DNA of 64,000 nucleotides from Nemertoderma westbladi (Eukaryota; Xenacoelomorpha; Nemertodermatida; Nemertodermatidae), in assembly GCA_032718475.1 (NCBI GenBank), contig JAUCBJ010000630.1, positions 1-64,000 on the forward strand, in the 5' to 3' direction. Position numbers and translations under genes: made by a program. Shown here piece by piece: positions 21,965 through 31,856 of this stretch (its first letter is position 1; each line of letters begins with the position of its first letter). Below the pieces are notes generated by a model that had not been told where the DNA came from, made no database searches, and worked only from the letters and a program-made list of their open reading frames with translations.

Positions 21965-22042
21965 CTGTTTAGAGTATTTTTATATTTTAGAAACTGTGAT
22001 TTTTTATATTTTATAGAATTAAATCCCATTTTCTGGGAGCGG

Positions 22043-22149
22043 TGTAAAGGCTTTTGCGGATCTAGCTAGTCATTTTCCCCGCAAAGTACTCTGTAGGTGT
22101 TTTAGCGGACATAAAAAGCCGTTTTCTTACTGTGTAGGTGTTTTAGTGG
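22043..22149 (+). repeat. LTR-like repeat, copy 3 (first 107 bp only)
   Basis: Begins TGTAAAGGCTTTTGCGG and matches 2751-2857 almost base for base, with four bases missing near 22130. It is preceded by GGGAGCGG, a possible polypurine tract, and is followed directly by the internal sequence of copy B. The junction looks like a tandem LTR-element arrangement in which most of the shared LTR has been deleted. Confidence 0.75.
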
Positions 22150-22273
22150 CACAGCGGCGACAGTACATCGGCACTGAGGATCTTGCGCTGTCCGGGGGCA
22201 CTGAGGGGGAGGCAGCGACGACCGCTAGCCTAATTATTATTAACTCTAATATTAATAAACTCATATAGCAGCT

Positions 22274-22720
22274 ATGACTGAGTTAATAGAAGATGATCTT
22301 GGTATCAGGGAGGGATATAGCCTACCATTGCAAGCGTTTGTTGATAGTTTAATAAGAGGCGACGCTAGTCAACATACTACGGAGGACGATGGTCGTTATA
22401 TCGAACCGCCAATGTCCCAGGAGCAACTTACGCGTGAATTGGACTATAGAAAATTCACCGCTCGCTATACGCATCGTAATGGTACGTATATGGACTTCTT
22501 AACTACTGGCCATCCTATCGATTTACACAATACGGACGATCTAGACACCGAAAGGGAAATGGTTTTATTTAAATACCATACCCAGCGGAGTCGGAACGAT
22601 AAACTGAAAATCGAATGCGAAAATTCTATTCGAAATCGACTCGAAAGAGAAGACGTTAAAGAACCGGATAAACGCGGTAACTCCAACGTATATTTGGAAT
22701 TCTTGAGAGAAACATTGTAA
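22274..22720 (+). CDS. Gag-like element copy B, acidic N-terminal module
   Basis: 148 residues starting MTELIEDDLG, nearly identical to the copy A module for 125 residues with scattered substitutions. It extends through a charged linker (EDVKEPDKRG) to the C-terminal NSNVYLEFLRETL. Because it is longer and uninterrupted it is the better model of this protein. Most differences from copy A are single amino-acid substitutions without breaks. Confidence 0.6.
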   Translation: MTELIEDDLGIREGYSLPLQAFVDSLIRGDASQHTTEDDGRYIEPPMSQEQLTRELDYRKFTARYTHRNGTYMDFLTTGHPIDLHNTDDLDTEREMVLFKYHTQRSRNDKLKIECENSIRNRLEREDVKEPDKRGNSNVYLEFLRETL

Positions 22721-22937
22721 AACCGAATAAATATCACCCGCGTTTCCCCTACAAGACGTGCGTCTTTGGTATTGCGATGAATGCCCAAGACCCAACCAAC
22801 AAACGGAAAGACATAAACATCCGCGGAGACATTGCTTTAAACACGGTTTTACTCGCTATATTTACGGGAGTTTCGAGCGAAACTTGTTCGATGTTTCACC
22901 TACGCTCGTTTGATTCAAACGATCCTTAAATAAACCT
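22721..22937 (+). pseudogene. Gag-like element copy B, Cys/His patch
   Basis: One frame reads WYCDECPRPN at about 22765, followed by a run of His and Cys (RHKHPRRHCFKHG) and GSFERNLFDV before a TGA at about 22915. The arrangement C-x2-C, then several H and C, is zinc-ribbon or finger-like. It has no start codon of its own and lies in a different frame from the upstream module. Confidence 0.35.
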
Positions 22938-23183
22938 ATGATCAGAGTTCCGGAATACTCGGTCAGTCCTCCTCATTCCCTAGTTAGACCTCAGACTCTT
23001 GATCCTAATAGTATCACGGATCCTCCCGAACTGTACTCACTGTTCAAAGATCTAGTGTTACCCGAACAGTTAGTCGGTGGCACTCTGGTTGTGGGCTCCC
23101 TAGATATTCGCCCATCTTACCTAGCCAGATTGGGACGCGGACATCTAATATCGCCATTCAATCGTATCATCGTCCCGGTTTAA
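22938..23183 (+). CDS. Gag-like element copy B, small ORF
   Basis: 81 residues, MIRVPEYSVSPP...RIIVPV, Pro/Leu-rich, no domain recognised. It ends at a TAA at 23181, and a long helical segment starts in the +1 frame at 23180, so a frameshift probably separates two parts of one protein. Confidence 0.4.
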   Translation: MIRVPEYSVSPPHSLVRPQTLDPNSITDPPELYSLFKDLVLPEQLVGGTLVVGSLDIRPSYLARLGRGHLISPFNRIIVPV

Positions 23184-23650
23184 CCCAATACAACCTGTCA
23201 CCGAGGCGGAGGAGAGAGTTGTACGAAACGCGTTGGACACTATTCGTCAAAAGATCGGAAAAGGAACCTACAATTGTTTAGAGAAACGTAAATTGCAGCA
23301 GCAAGTCCAAGCAGTAAACGAATTAGCTTTATCTCAGTTCGATCAGGAAATCCAGAATCTCTAAGAAGATATCGAACTTGGACGACTCTACTCTAAAAGA
23401 GTTTTAGACGAATGCTTCCATCAACAAGCGGAGGAAAATCAGCTCGAGGAGAAACATATCGATTCCTATAGAGCCCGAGAACGCGAGTTGAAAAGAATCA
23501 TCAAACCGAGGAAATTCTCACTACACACGGTCCACCTACCGCTTTCGTGCAAACGACCCATCAGGGACCAGTAAGAGCTGCTGTCTTAAAATGCGCTCTC
23601 AAGGTTGTTCGACCTCATTCCACTGAGGTTGATCAGGAGTTGACCAACTG
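23180..23650 (+). pseudogene. Gag-like element copy B, coiled-coil and C-terminal part
   Basis: The frame reads a charged, heptad-rich helix (RKLQQQVQAVNELALSQFDQ, EDIELGRLYSKRVLDECF, QQAEENQLEEKH) interrupted by one TAA at 23362. It then enters the region shared with copy A (RARERELKRIIKPRKF) before a one-base shift near 23520. The coiled coil is not present in copy A and may be the dimerisation part of the protein. Confidence 0.5.
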
Positions 23651-23663
23651 GAACAGTGGTTGA

Positions 23664-23856
23664 CCAACTCACCTCTCTGTAGGAACCACTACCTACCTTA
23701 CCAACTCACCTCTCTGTAGGAACCACTACCTACCTTACCAACTCACCTCTCTATAGGAACCACTACCGACCTTACCAACTCACCTCTCTATAGGAACCAC
23801 TACCGACCTTACCAACTCACCTCTCTATAGGAACCACTACCGACCTTACCAACTCA
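23664..23856. repeat. 37-bp minisatellite, about five units
   Basis: CTCACCTCTCTGTAGGAACC and CACTACCTACCTTACCAA alternate with a period of 37 bp, starting at 23668 and 23705. Later units change CTGTAGG to CTATAGG and CTACC to CGACC, in step. It abuts the next minisatellite directly. Confidence 0.9.
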
Positions 23857-24358
23857 CATCTCGTGGGGGACCTGAGAGAGTGTACATCTCGTGGGAGACC
23901 TGAGAGAGTGTACATCTCGTGGGAGACCTGAGAGAGTGTAGATCTCGTGGGAGACCTGAGAGTCTACATCACGTGGGAGACCTGAGAGAGTGTGCATCTC
24001 GTGGGAGACCTGAGAGAGTTTACATCTCGTGGGATAGCTGAGAGAGTGTACATCTCGTGGGAGACCTGAGAGAGTTTACATCTCGTGGAGACCTGAAAGA
24101 GTGTACATCTCGTGGGAGACCTGAGAGAGTTTACATCTCGGGAGAACTGAGAGAGTTTACATATCGTGGGAGACCTGAGAGAGTTTACATCTCGGGAGAC
24201 CTGAGAGAGTTTACATCTCGTGGGAGACCTGGGAGGGTTTACATCTCGTGGAAGACCTGAGAGAGTTTACATCTCGGGAGACCTGAGAGAGTGTACATCT
24301 CGTGGGAGACCTGAGAGAGTGTACATCTCGTGGGAGACCTGAGAGAGTGTACATCACG
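23857..24358. repeat. 28-bp minisatellite, left part
   Basis: About 18 units of ACATCTCGTGGGAGACCTGA plus GAGAGTGT or GAGAGTTT, with shorter variants. It stops at 24358 in ACATCACGTG, followed by a (TTGA)n run. The same repeat resumes at 26272, so 1.9 kb of other DNA separates two parts of one array. Confidence 0.92.
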
Positions 24359-24837
24359 TGATTGATTGATTGATTGTTCACTTCTCTATACAGTTCAATA
24401 TTTTGCACAATAATTAACAGTATACATGATTGAAACGGTAGTGCCGACCAAAATATAAAGAGATTTACCAGAAAAAATTAAATATTTAAATTCCAAACAA
24501 AAATAGCACAATAAATCTACCTACTTTCGAGAACATCTCTAATTAGCTGTCAAGTCGTGCGATGTTGGGTCTAATATAATTAAATGAATAAATATGTTAT
24601 ATCTAAATAATTGTCAAGCCGTGTGATACTGGGTCTAGTCTATTGTAATAAAAAGTTATAGTTAAAATAAATAAATAATATAAGTAAATAAATAAAGAAT
24701 AGTGCTTTCGTCAGAATTTCTCATGTTCCCCTTAATTAAATAATTATGGTAAGTAGGTTCATAAAATATATAAATGAAAATTACATTATACTAAATATTC
24801 GAATCGCGCTCCATCCAATAAATAATTCGCTATTTGT
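24359..24837. other. AT-rich non-coding stretch
   Basis: A pair of similar phrases about 70 bp apart (GCTGTCAAGTCGTGCGATG and TGTCAAGCCGTGTGATA) indicates a small diverged duplication. No coding sequence. Confidence 0.4.
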
Positions 24838-25307
24838 GGATAGTTCTTTTTACAGAACACAAGCGAACACACTCCTAAAACTGCCGAACACAATCGAAAA
24901 GAGTCAAAAATAGAGAGAGCACAAAAAAATAACACCGGGCACCAAGTTTTAGATAAAATAAGCCACGCGTTGCTTTTCTATTAGAAAATTTGCGAAATTA
25001 TTGAATAAAATGTTACTATGTTAAATATGTTAAAACTACTATGTTAAATTATTAGTTGTCGGGTTAGGCTGGCCTGATCTACTGTAATAGGAAATTAATA
25101 TTTAATTTGGCGACAATTTTATTCAATAATTTCGGGAATTTTCTTGTAGAAAAGCAACGCGTGGCTAATTTTATCTAAAAGTTGGTACCCGGTGTTATTT
25201 TTTGTGCTCTTTCCATTTTCGACTGTGTTCGATTGTGTTCGGATTTTTTTGAGTGTTTTCGGGTGTGTTCTACTGTATTCGCTTGTGTTCTGTAAAAATA
25301 TCTATCC
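24838..25307. mobile_element. Foldback MITE with 9-bp duplication, MULE-like
   Basis: Long inverted arms of about 160 bp begin GGATAGTTCTTTTTACAG on the left and GGATAGATATTTTTACAG on the right (opposite strand). The arms share AGAACACAAGCGAA, ATAACACCGGG and CCACGCGTTGCTTTTCTA. The flanks carry an identical 9-bp duplication, GCTATTTGT, at 24829-24837 and 25308-25316. Nine-base duplications and long inverted repeats are typical of Mutator-like elements. It has no ORF. Confidence 0.85.
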
Positions 25308-25441
25308 GCTATTTGTTACTTAGTCACTTATTAATAATCGTAGGTCATACTTTCGATCATTTTAGCTACTTCCACTTGATTACCTAAACCAAATAAACTT
25401 GTTAAATCAGACCAGCTTCCGTGACATGTCTCCTGGATCGC

Positions 25442-26230
25442 TCAGTAAATGGGCAAACCGTGACAATGTTGTTCCGTCTGGATAGCTCCACATACACAGA
25501 AGCGCTCAGTATCACGTATCCTGGCCCACCTCATTCGTTCTACGGGGAAGCTGTGGCTACCCAGCCCAAATCTCGACCACGCTAGACGGTACCGCTCCGG
25601 AACTTTGCAGCCTTTGTACAATTGCGGCGAAGTTAACAACGGATTCACTAACTTATACAGATGATGTTTTGTTGTTACAGACTTAAGACACGTCATTTTT
25701 CCGCTTATCGTTCTGGATTTTACTGTAATCCGACGGGAGGTTCTTTACTCGATCCACCTCGATAAACGTCGGTGAGCTGTTATCCCGGCCGATTTCCAAG
25801 GCCATCTGCAATGGAGAGTCGCCGACTGGAATAAAACTATTCAGATATTTCCGCTGTTTATCTCGAATTAATGTTTCGAACTCTGGGAATCCCAATTCGA
25901 TAAGGCAGATGTCACCGCACGTGGTAGGTCGAACACCCAATAGTAGCCTTACCATAGACATACACATACAATTTAGTCATAGGGGCCAATGAACCCCCGT
26001 ACCAGGTTTCACAACCGTAAGTTAGTTATAGCAGAGATCACTGCGGCGTCAAAAACTTTCCTTTTCACAACGAAAGGTAAGTCTGGGTTCATATTTAGAA
26101 ATGTCGAAAATTTTAATAGGTGACACTGCTTCTCAGAGGCGTTGAGTGAAATTACTGAAGATATTAAACCATCTGAAGTTATTGGTGAGCCCAGGTAAAT
26201 GTACGAATCTGTATTTACTTAATTATTTTA
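25442..26230 (-). pseudogene. LINE reverse-transcriptase C-terminal fragment
   Basis: On the minus strand, frames that switch several times read the late part of a non-LTR RT polyprotein: YIYLGSPITSDG, then LPFVVKRKVFDAA, LLLGVRPTTCGDICLIELGF and a KQRKYLNSF segment. The C-terminal Cys/His tail reads SFPVERMRWARI ... RFCVCGAIQTEQHC. These are hallmark blocks of LINE ORF2 after the palm. Stops and shifts make it a dead 5'-truncated fragment. It sits in DNA that separates the two halves of the 28-bp minisatellite. Confidence 0.8.
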
Positions 26231-26271
26231 AGTACTTAATTAATTATTAACTTATTTATTTAATTTGTATT

Positions 26272-26350
26272 GTGAGAGACCTGAGAGAGTTTACATCTCG
26301 TGGGAGACCTGAGAGAGTTTACATCTCGTGGGAGACCTGAGAGAGTTTAA
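26272..26350. repeat. 28-bp minisatellite, right part
   Basis: About three units of GAGACCTGAGAGAGTTTACA plus TCTCGTGG, identical in type to the array ending at 24358. Confidence 0.9.
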
Positions 26351-27560
26351 ATCATGACCTACTATAGATACGACCCGCCAAGCTGCTGCAAAGCCCCTAA
26401 ATTTACTGGGCCAGTTATTTCTCTTTGATAGAAACCCTAAAACTATATGTTAGGCGCGTCGAAAGTACTTGTCTCTAACTAAAATCATGTCCTCTTTCAG
26501 ATGAGAAAATTAAAATTTAATAGCTCCAGTAGTTTTCGAGATATGAGGAGTTCCTGGCACCCATACCATATCAGCACCTTTTGGAATTGATAAAATTACA
26601 CAAAATACATCACCCTTCAAAGACTTGGGTATAACCATGAAACCATACCATTTTGTTGAACTCATTATTAGTAATCGAAAGCAAGATTAGAAGCAAACTT
26701 TTCATTTTTTTATCAATAGATAGTAAAAGAGCACCAAAAGTGGCAAGTAGCACTTTTTTCAAAAGTGGTAAATTGGCCATACAGTTTGGCTACTGAGGTT
26801 TTAGATTTCTGATTTCATTGGGAAGGTTTATTCCTCTACCGACATCAAACATATCGAAAAGTTGTGTAATATAACAACATAGGCATGTTGTTATATTAGT
26901 TATTAGTCAGTTATTTGTGCCCCTGGAGCACGAAAAAAACAAGTAGTGAAAATACGATAATGAAAAATCACCACGAAAACAAATTGATTTTATGACCATG
27001 TGGTTTTTTTGGGATGCTAATCACGAATATGACACTGAAAAATATCCTACCTTGTTGATTACGGTTTTTTGGATACGTGTCAATGTGCGGCACGAAAAAT
27101 AAAAGTGTAGCACAAATTTGATAATCAAAAATCATTACCGAATCAACCTAATTTTATGCCATTATGGGTTTTATGGGACGCTGATCACGAATATGACATT
27201 CATAAATATCGTTTTATCCAACCAAATTTAATTTTTGCCGTCTGAAATTTTATGCTACTTGTATTTTTCGTCCCACCAGACAAACACCAAAAACGATAGT
27301 TGCCTTACCACGAATTATTTTTAACGAGTTGTAACGTAATCAGCGGCTTTGAAAACCAGTATAGCTTCCGAATTACAAAACCAAAGGCAAAATTTAACAG
27401 TTTGAAATTTTTGCTATTTGTACTTTTTGTTCTGGGGCGCACCCGAATGGCACCAAAATTGGGTTTGCACATACCAGAAATATTTATAACTAGTTTCATC
27501 GTGATCAGCGACCTCGAAAACCCATATACTGTACGTTCAGAATTACAGTACCGGTAAATT
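26351..27560. repeat. Diverged 163-bp-period satellite DNA
   Basis: GATCACGAATATGACA-type phrases occur at 27011 and 27175 (164 bp apart) and AATCAGCGGCTTTGAAAACC-type phrases at 27331 and 27502. CTACTTGTATTTTTCG at about 27255 is the reverse complement of a phrase common in the 8.5-9.4-kb array. No coding sequence. It is probably an inverted, older relative of the repeat inside the piggyBac-like element. Confidence 0.55.
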
Positions 27561-28165
27561 ATCTCAGCATAACTATTATGTATCAATAACCATTGTCTAT
27601 TAAATCCAAGACAAAGAGAAGCGAACACTGTTAAGGTGGCCACGCGTTACTTGAGATCCTCCGAAAGGGCCGATATGTCTTCGGGGGATTCAGATAGGAG
27701 TCCCGCTGGTTTAGGCAGGAGAATAACACTAGCGTTATGGTTCTTAAAGAATAACCGGCCCCCCAACCCCAAGTCCAGCAGTAGCTTCATCTCTACATCA
27801 GATAAAGAACTAATTTTACTCTCCTTCATGAATTTCGATGGACGATGGACGGTATATTCTTTTTACTGGCGGTCTCCGAGGAATTTGAGGCATTTAGCAC
27901 TCTGAAGTCGGAACAGATTCCGGGTTTACTGAATATATCGCCCGTCCAAATGTACAAATGTCAGAATGTTTGTGTAAGCGGAAGGCCCTGGTGTCATCTG
28001 TTCTGTAGAAAAGCCTTGACTAAAAACTACATTTAAAAACTACATGTCTATAAACAACTAAACCCAAACGTTAAACTGACGTTTAATTTTAATATAGATT
28101 TTTAACGTTATTTTGAAACGTCTGATATTGGTTAAATTCAGTGTCATGCAACTACCACTCAACTT
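27561..28165. other. Unassigned stretch with short ORFs on both strands
   Basis: A 60-residue minus-strand ORF (27647-27829, MKESKISSLSDVEMKLLLDL) and an overlapping 89-residue plus-strand ORF are present. The minus-strand one looks more protein-like (FFKNHNASVILLPKPAG), but an in-frame TAA lies just upstream and I find no family. It may be a fragment of a mobile-element protein. Confidence 0.25.
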
Positions 28166-28362
28166 GCACCTTAGGGTCTTACTTTTGTACAGTATCTCTG
28201 GGGGGGGGGGGGGGGGTCTTACTTTTTTTTACCTGGGGTCTTACTTTTGTACCAAGGGGGGTCTTACTTTTGTATCTGGAGGAGGTCTTACTTTTATACC
28301 TAGGGGTCTTACTTTTGTACCAAGGGGTCTTACTTTTGTACCAGGGGGGTCTTACTTTTGTA
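28166..28362. repeat. About 20-bp minisatellite (GGGGTCTTACTTTTGTACC)
   Basis: About nine units of GGTCTTACTTTTGTACCAAG with variable runs of G between them, including a long poly(G) tract at 28200-28216. Confidence 0.92.
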
Positions 28363-28387
28363 AGACCAATATCAATGTACCAGATCG

Positions 28388-28980
28388 ATGTACCTAATGT
28401 CCACCACATTTGTGTCTACTGTTGATGGTGACACAGATCCATTCGAAGTCTTATGGGGAGTCCTTCAGGGTGACACACTTGCACCATTTTTATTCGAAAT
28501 TGTTGTTGATTATGTTCTACGCATGTCCTTAGACCATCTGAATAAAGATGGGGTGATGGTAACACCCCCTACTGGCACAAGAATTAGAGGAAATTCAGCA
28601 AAGCACCTTACTGATCTCGACTTTGCTGATGACTTAGGGGTACTGTCAGAATCACGAGAGGGAGCCCAACGGCCCCTCTGCTCACTGGAGCAGGTTGCTT
28701 CTAGTGTTTTTTTTTTGTAAATTCCAAGAAGACCAAAACAATGAAAATCAACCTAGACAGCCCTTAAGAAATGTCTGATCGTAAGGGCATACGCTCTAAG
28801 GAAGACGAAGACCTTCACATACGTAAGGGGATATTTGGAACTTCGTCCAATACAGTACAGTCCTATTCGGCCCTTCGTCCTATTCGGATCTTTGTCTCAA
28901 ACTATTCTGACCTTAGTCCTGGAACACTTATGTTGGCCCTCCAAAAAGCTGGTTTAATGCAAATGCAAACTGTCCAGTAG
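28388..28980 (+). pseudogene. LINE reverse-transcriptase fragment
   Basis: Reads GVLQGDTLAPFLFEIVVDYV, the conserved RT block 4-5 of non-LTR elements, followed by LTDLDFADDLGVLSES, the catalytic F/Y-A-D-D block. A poly(T) expansion near 28707 breaks the frame. Remnants of the following block (SKKTKTM) are visible. It is flanked by satellite DNA and lacks endonuclease and 3' parts. Confidence 0.85.
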
Positions 28981-31050
28981 CTACTGTAGTTCAGTTCAAA
29001 ACTGAAGGTGAGGATATCTCGACACACTTTAAAACTAATTTTGCTGGTGGCTCATTCCAAAGTAAAGTACGGGACATTCGTACACAATTTTGAACTTTGA
29101 TTGCCTGTACAATGTTATCCACAGCACATATGTGCACAAAATTGTGCTTGGATTAAACTTTCGAATATCAGCTTTGATTTCGCGAAGCTTATGGCGGGAC
29201 TTAGTCACTTTTGAGAAAACGCCAGCTTGTCCAATTAAGGTAAAGTACGGATTCGTACGAAATGGTTTTTTTTATTTTATGATTTCAATTCTAAAATTTA
29301 GCGAATTGTGCGCAGGTACGGTGTTGAGTTGATGTTTAGTATAGAGCTGTATTATTAAGCTTAAATAAAAATATAAATATCAGACGAATTGCTACATTGC
29401 TAATTTTTTACAGTGTGGTGTGTGTGGTAAAGTATGGGACATTGCTAGGTAAAGTACGGGACCTGTACGAATTTTATGGTCAAAATGGTCTCTTACACTT
29501 AACCTAACAGTAATTTCTGGATAATTAGTGATAATAAACTGCAACTAAGTATTTCAAACCAAGATATGGATACAAAATGTGGGGCGGCCCACAAGTTGAC
29601 CCGAAGTCTTAGCATATGGGTGCCCTTAGGAGTTGTATGTCATCTGTCTAATTTTTGATCGCTAATACTGTATAACTCGGTCATTTTTAGATGAAATTAA
29701 ATCAGACCTGGTACGTATGAAGTCTGTCAAAAGTTTGGAAAGAATCTGAAATTTAAGGAATCAAAGGTCACATATCAGACAGTCTGTCTGTTGGTACCGA
29801 TAGTTTCAAAATTTTGATAAAAACCGAAATAAGTCTGCCAATCATTGATGAAATATAACCAAACTTGGTACACATGTAGTCTGTAAAAAGTTTAGAAATT
29901 CTTTCCATTTTTCTGAAAATGTATCAATTACTGTACATACCGATCTTCTTATCTGCTAAAAAAACTAAATTTTTTGAAATTTGTTGTAAAGTACGGCAAC
30001 TTTACATGCATAAACTCAAAGATTAGTTAACTGAGGAATGATTCTTAGTTCAAATACATACTTCTATGCTTCCCCCTACTATCACCCTAAAGCATTTAAC
30101 ACTCCTGCCCTCCAGGTTTCATATATTACATTAATACAGTGCACTAAAATGTAATCTCCATTATAATGGTAAAGTATGGGACAATTTTCAATTGGCCACC
30201 ATGATGTTTCTGAGGGAGTAGATTATTAAACTACAGGTAATTGTTTCTTAAGATGAAGCAACACAAACGTGCTTTGCATTCCACTGGGTGATTGGGCTGA
30301 GTTAAACCACTTCTCTGTGTATAAATTAACAATTTCACTATTTTTTGGTAAAGTATGGGACTTTACATGCATAAACCCAAAGATTTCTTGACAGAGGAAT
30401 GATTCTCAGTTCAAATATAGACTCCTATTCTTACGGCCGACTATGACCTTAGAGTATTATAACACTCATGGCTTCACATATTACATTAATACAGTGCACT
30501 AATATAATCGCCATTTTGATGGTAAAGTATGGGACAATTTTCAATTGGCCGCCATGATATTTCTGAGGGAGTGAAGATGAAACTAATTGTTTTATACGAT
30601 GACGCAACACAAATGTGCTTTGCATTCCACTGGGTGATTAGGCTGAGTTACATCTCTGTGAATAAACGAAAAATTTCACTATTTTAGGTAAAGTATGGGA
30701 CATCACAAGATTAACTTTATCGATTTCATTACAGAGGAATGAAACACTGGTGAAATTAAATAAAACCTAAAAAATTCGAAAATGGGTTTGTTTTTGATTT
30801 GGTACATGCTCAGAAATGTTAATTTATTGGTCATAGGAAGTGCCTACAGGAAACCAAACTTTTGCACACTTTTATTCACATTTTGTGCAGAGCAGGTGCA
30901 TAATTTGTAATTCCACTATTTTTGATAAACCACCTGTGTTGATACAATTTTTAGCACTGAATTCAGGAAGTACGATAAATTTTGACTTAAAATAAGTATA
31001 AATTCAAAGCTACATCTCAATTCTAGAAATTAGTGGGGAGGTTGACCTTT
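28981..31050. repeat. Satellite-like region with the GGTAAAGTAYGGGAC motif
   Basis: GTAAAGTAYGGGAC recurs at about 29064, 29428, 29450, 30170, 30347, 30522 and 30688, with variants elsewhere. From about 29990 to 30690 a unit of about 360 bp is repeated, marked by TTTACATGCATAAAC at 30001 and 30362 and by CATTCCACTGGGTGATT. An insertion of another repeat family (29578-29960) interrupts it. No ORF. Confidence 0.8.
29578..29960 (+). repeat. Dispersed repeat, sense copy
   Basis: Starts TGGGGCGGCCCACAAGTTG, a relative of GGGGCGAGCCACGAAGTTGG at 15663, and continues with sequence matching 1778-2030 on the other strand. This links the 1.8-kb, 15.7-kb and 29.6-kb loci as one family. Confidence 0.65.
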
Positions 31051-31856
31051 TCATGGAATGAGCCTGGTACAGTTACAGCGTACAGTAGGGTTGGTGCCAT
31101 AAAATGTATTCATAAATGTATGAACTGTAATTGGATTCGGGTAGTTTAACCTTAACAATAAGCCTACAGTATATTATTATAATGAGATGGTAGCAGACAG
31201 TGCCAAATAATGGTATAACCGCATATAGGCCTAGAACATACAGTAGGCCTACTTTATCACTGGAAATTATCATATTATATTTCATTATTAGAATCACTAC
31301 TGTATCTTCTATTATATAATATTTTTACAAATAATACAGTAATTGTACTGGAAATTGAAATCACTATACATTATTTTACGGTCTGCTGTAATAATAATAC
31401 TTAAATCTCTTTTCAGTTAGGCCTACTAGATACAGATACTGTAGTTTAATCTTAGTGTTGTTTTGTTTGTTTTGTTTTGTTTCTTTGTTCAATAAACTGA
31501 AGCACCCCACATTTTTTTGTTCTCATTTGTTTCCAAATTTATGAATATTTATGTTGTTTTTTATGGTACTGTTAGCGGGTCAAGTTTAAATCTAAAAACC
31601 TTATGAAATTATCGTGTATTTAAAGTTTCACTAGTAAACAGTAGTATACGCTATATAGGTCCCTATACACTGTACTGTATACAGTGATAAACTGTATAGT
31701 ATAAGTATATAAACTACTGAACACAGTACAGTACTGCACTTGTAGTGTAGGCCAATTATATTATGCACTATAAACTACAGTAATATTAATATAATACTAC
31801 TGTATTCTAAAACTATACTATAATTGGAATATTTTAATATCGACAGTAAAAATAGA
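31051..31856. promoter_or_regulatory. Upstream region of the 31.86-kb exon
   Basis: AT-rich, with many ACTGTACAGTA and TAGGCCTA palindromes and a TTTTGTTTTG run near 31460. It should hold the promoter of the exon that follows, but no TATA box or initiator stands out. Confidence 0.25.

Larger units (their letters stand above)
18858..22042 (+). mobile_element. Unclassified gag-like element, copy A
   Basis: This segment shares its first 500 bp (18858-19354) and its last coding part (about 21600-21790) with copy B at 22150-23650. It encodes at least three proteins or protein parts: an acidic 125-148-residue N-terminal module, a 308-residue protein of unknown fold, and a protein with Cys/His clusters, a CCHC knuckle and a basic tail. 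It ends with a purine-rich GGGAGCGG directly before an LTR-like start (22043). No reverse transcriptase, integrase or transposase is visible. A CCHC knuckle plus LTR context suggests a Gag-only or degraded LTR element, but I do not recognise the family. Confidence 0.6.
22150..23650 (+). mobile_element. Unclassified gag-like element, copy B
   Basis: The left 560 bp align with copy A from CACAGCGGCGACAGTACATC onward. The right end (23470-23640) aligns with copy A 21600-21790, including GAGCCCGAGAA, ACCGAGGAA and CAGGGACCAGTA. The middle is not shared and carries other coding pieces: a Cys/His patch, an 81-residue ORF and a coiled-coil segment. The zinc-knuckle part of copy A is absent, so copy B is internally deleted or recombined. 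Confidence 0.65.

Noticed and set aside
24057..24408. ORFs reading REFTSRGRPERVYIS repeats and their antisense
   Set aside because: Translations of the 28-bp minisatellite.
27636..27905. 89-residue plus-strand ORF (RSSERADMSSGDSDRSPAGLG...) as a host exon
   Set aside because: No splice borders fit and the overlapping minus-strand frame looks at least as protein-like. Left as unassigned.
28179..28425. ORFs of 76-94 residues over the GGGGTCTTACTTTTG repeat
   Set aside because: Low-complexity translations of a minisatellite on both strands.
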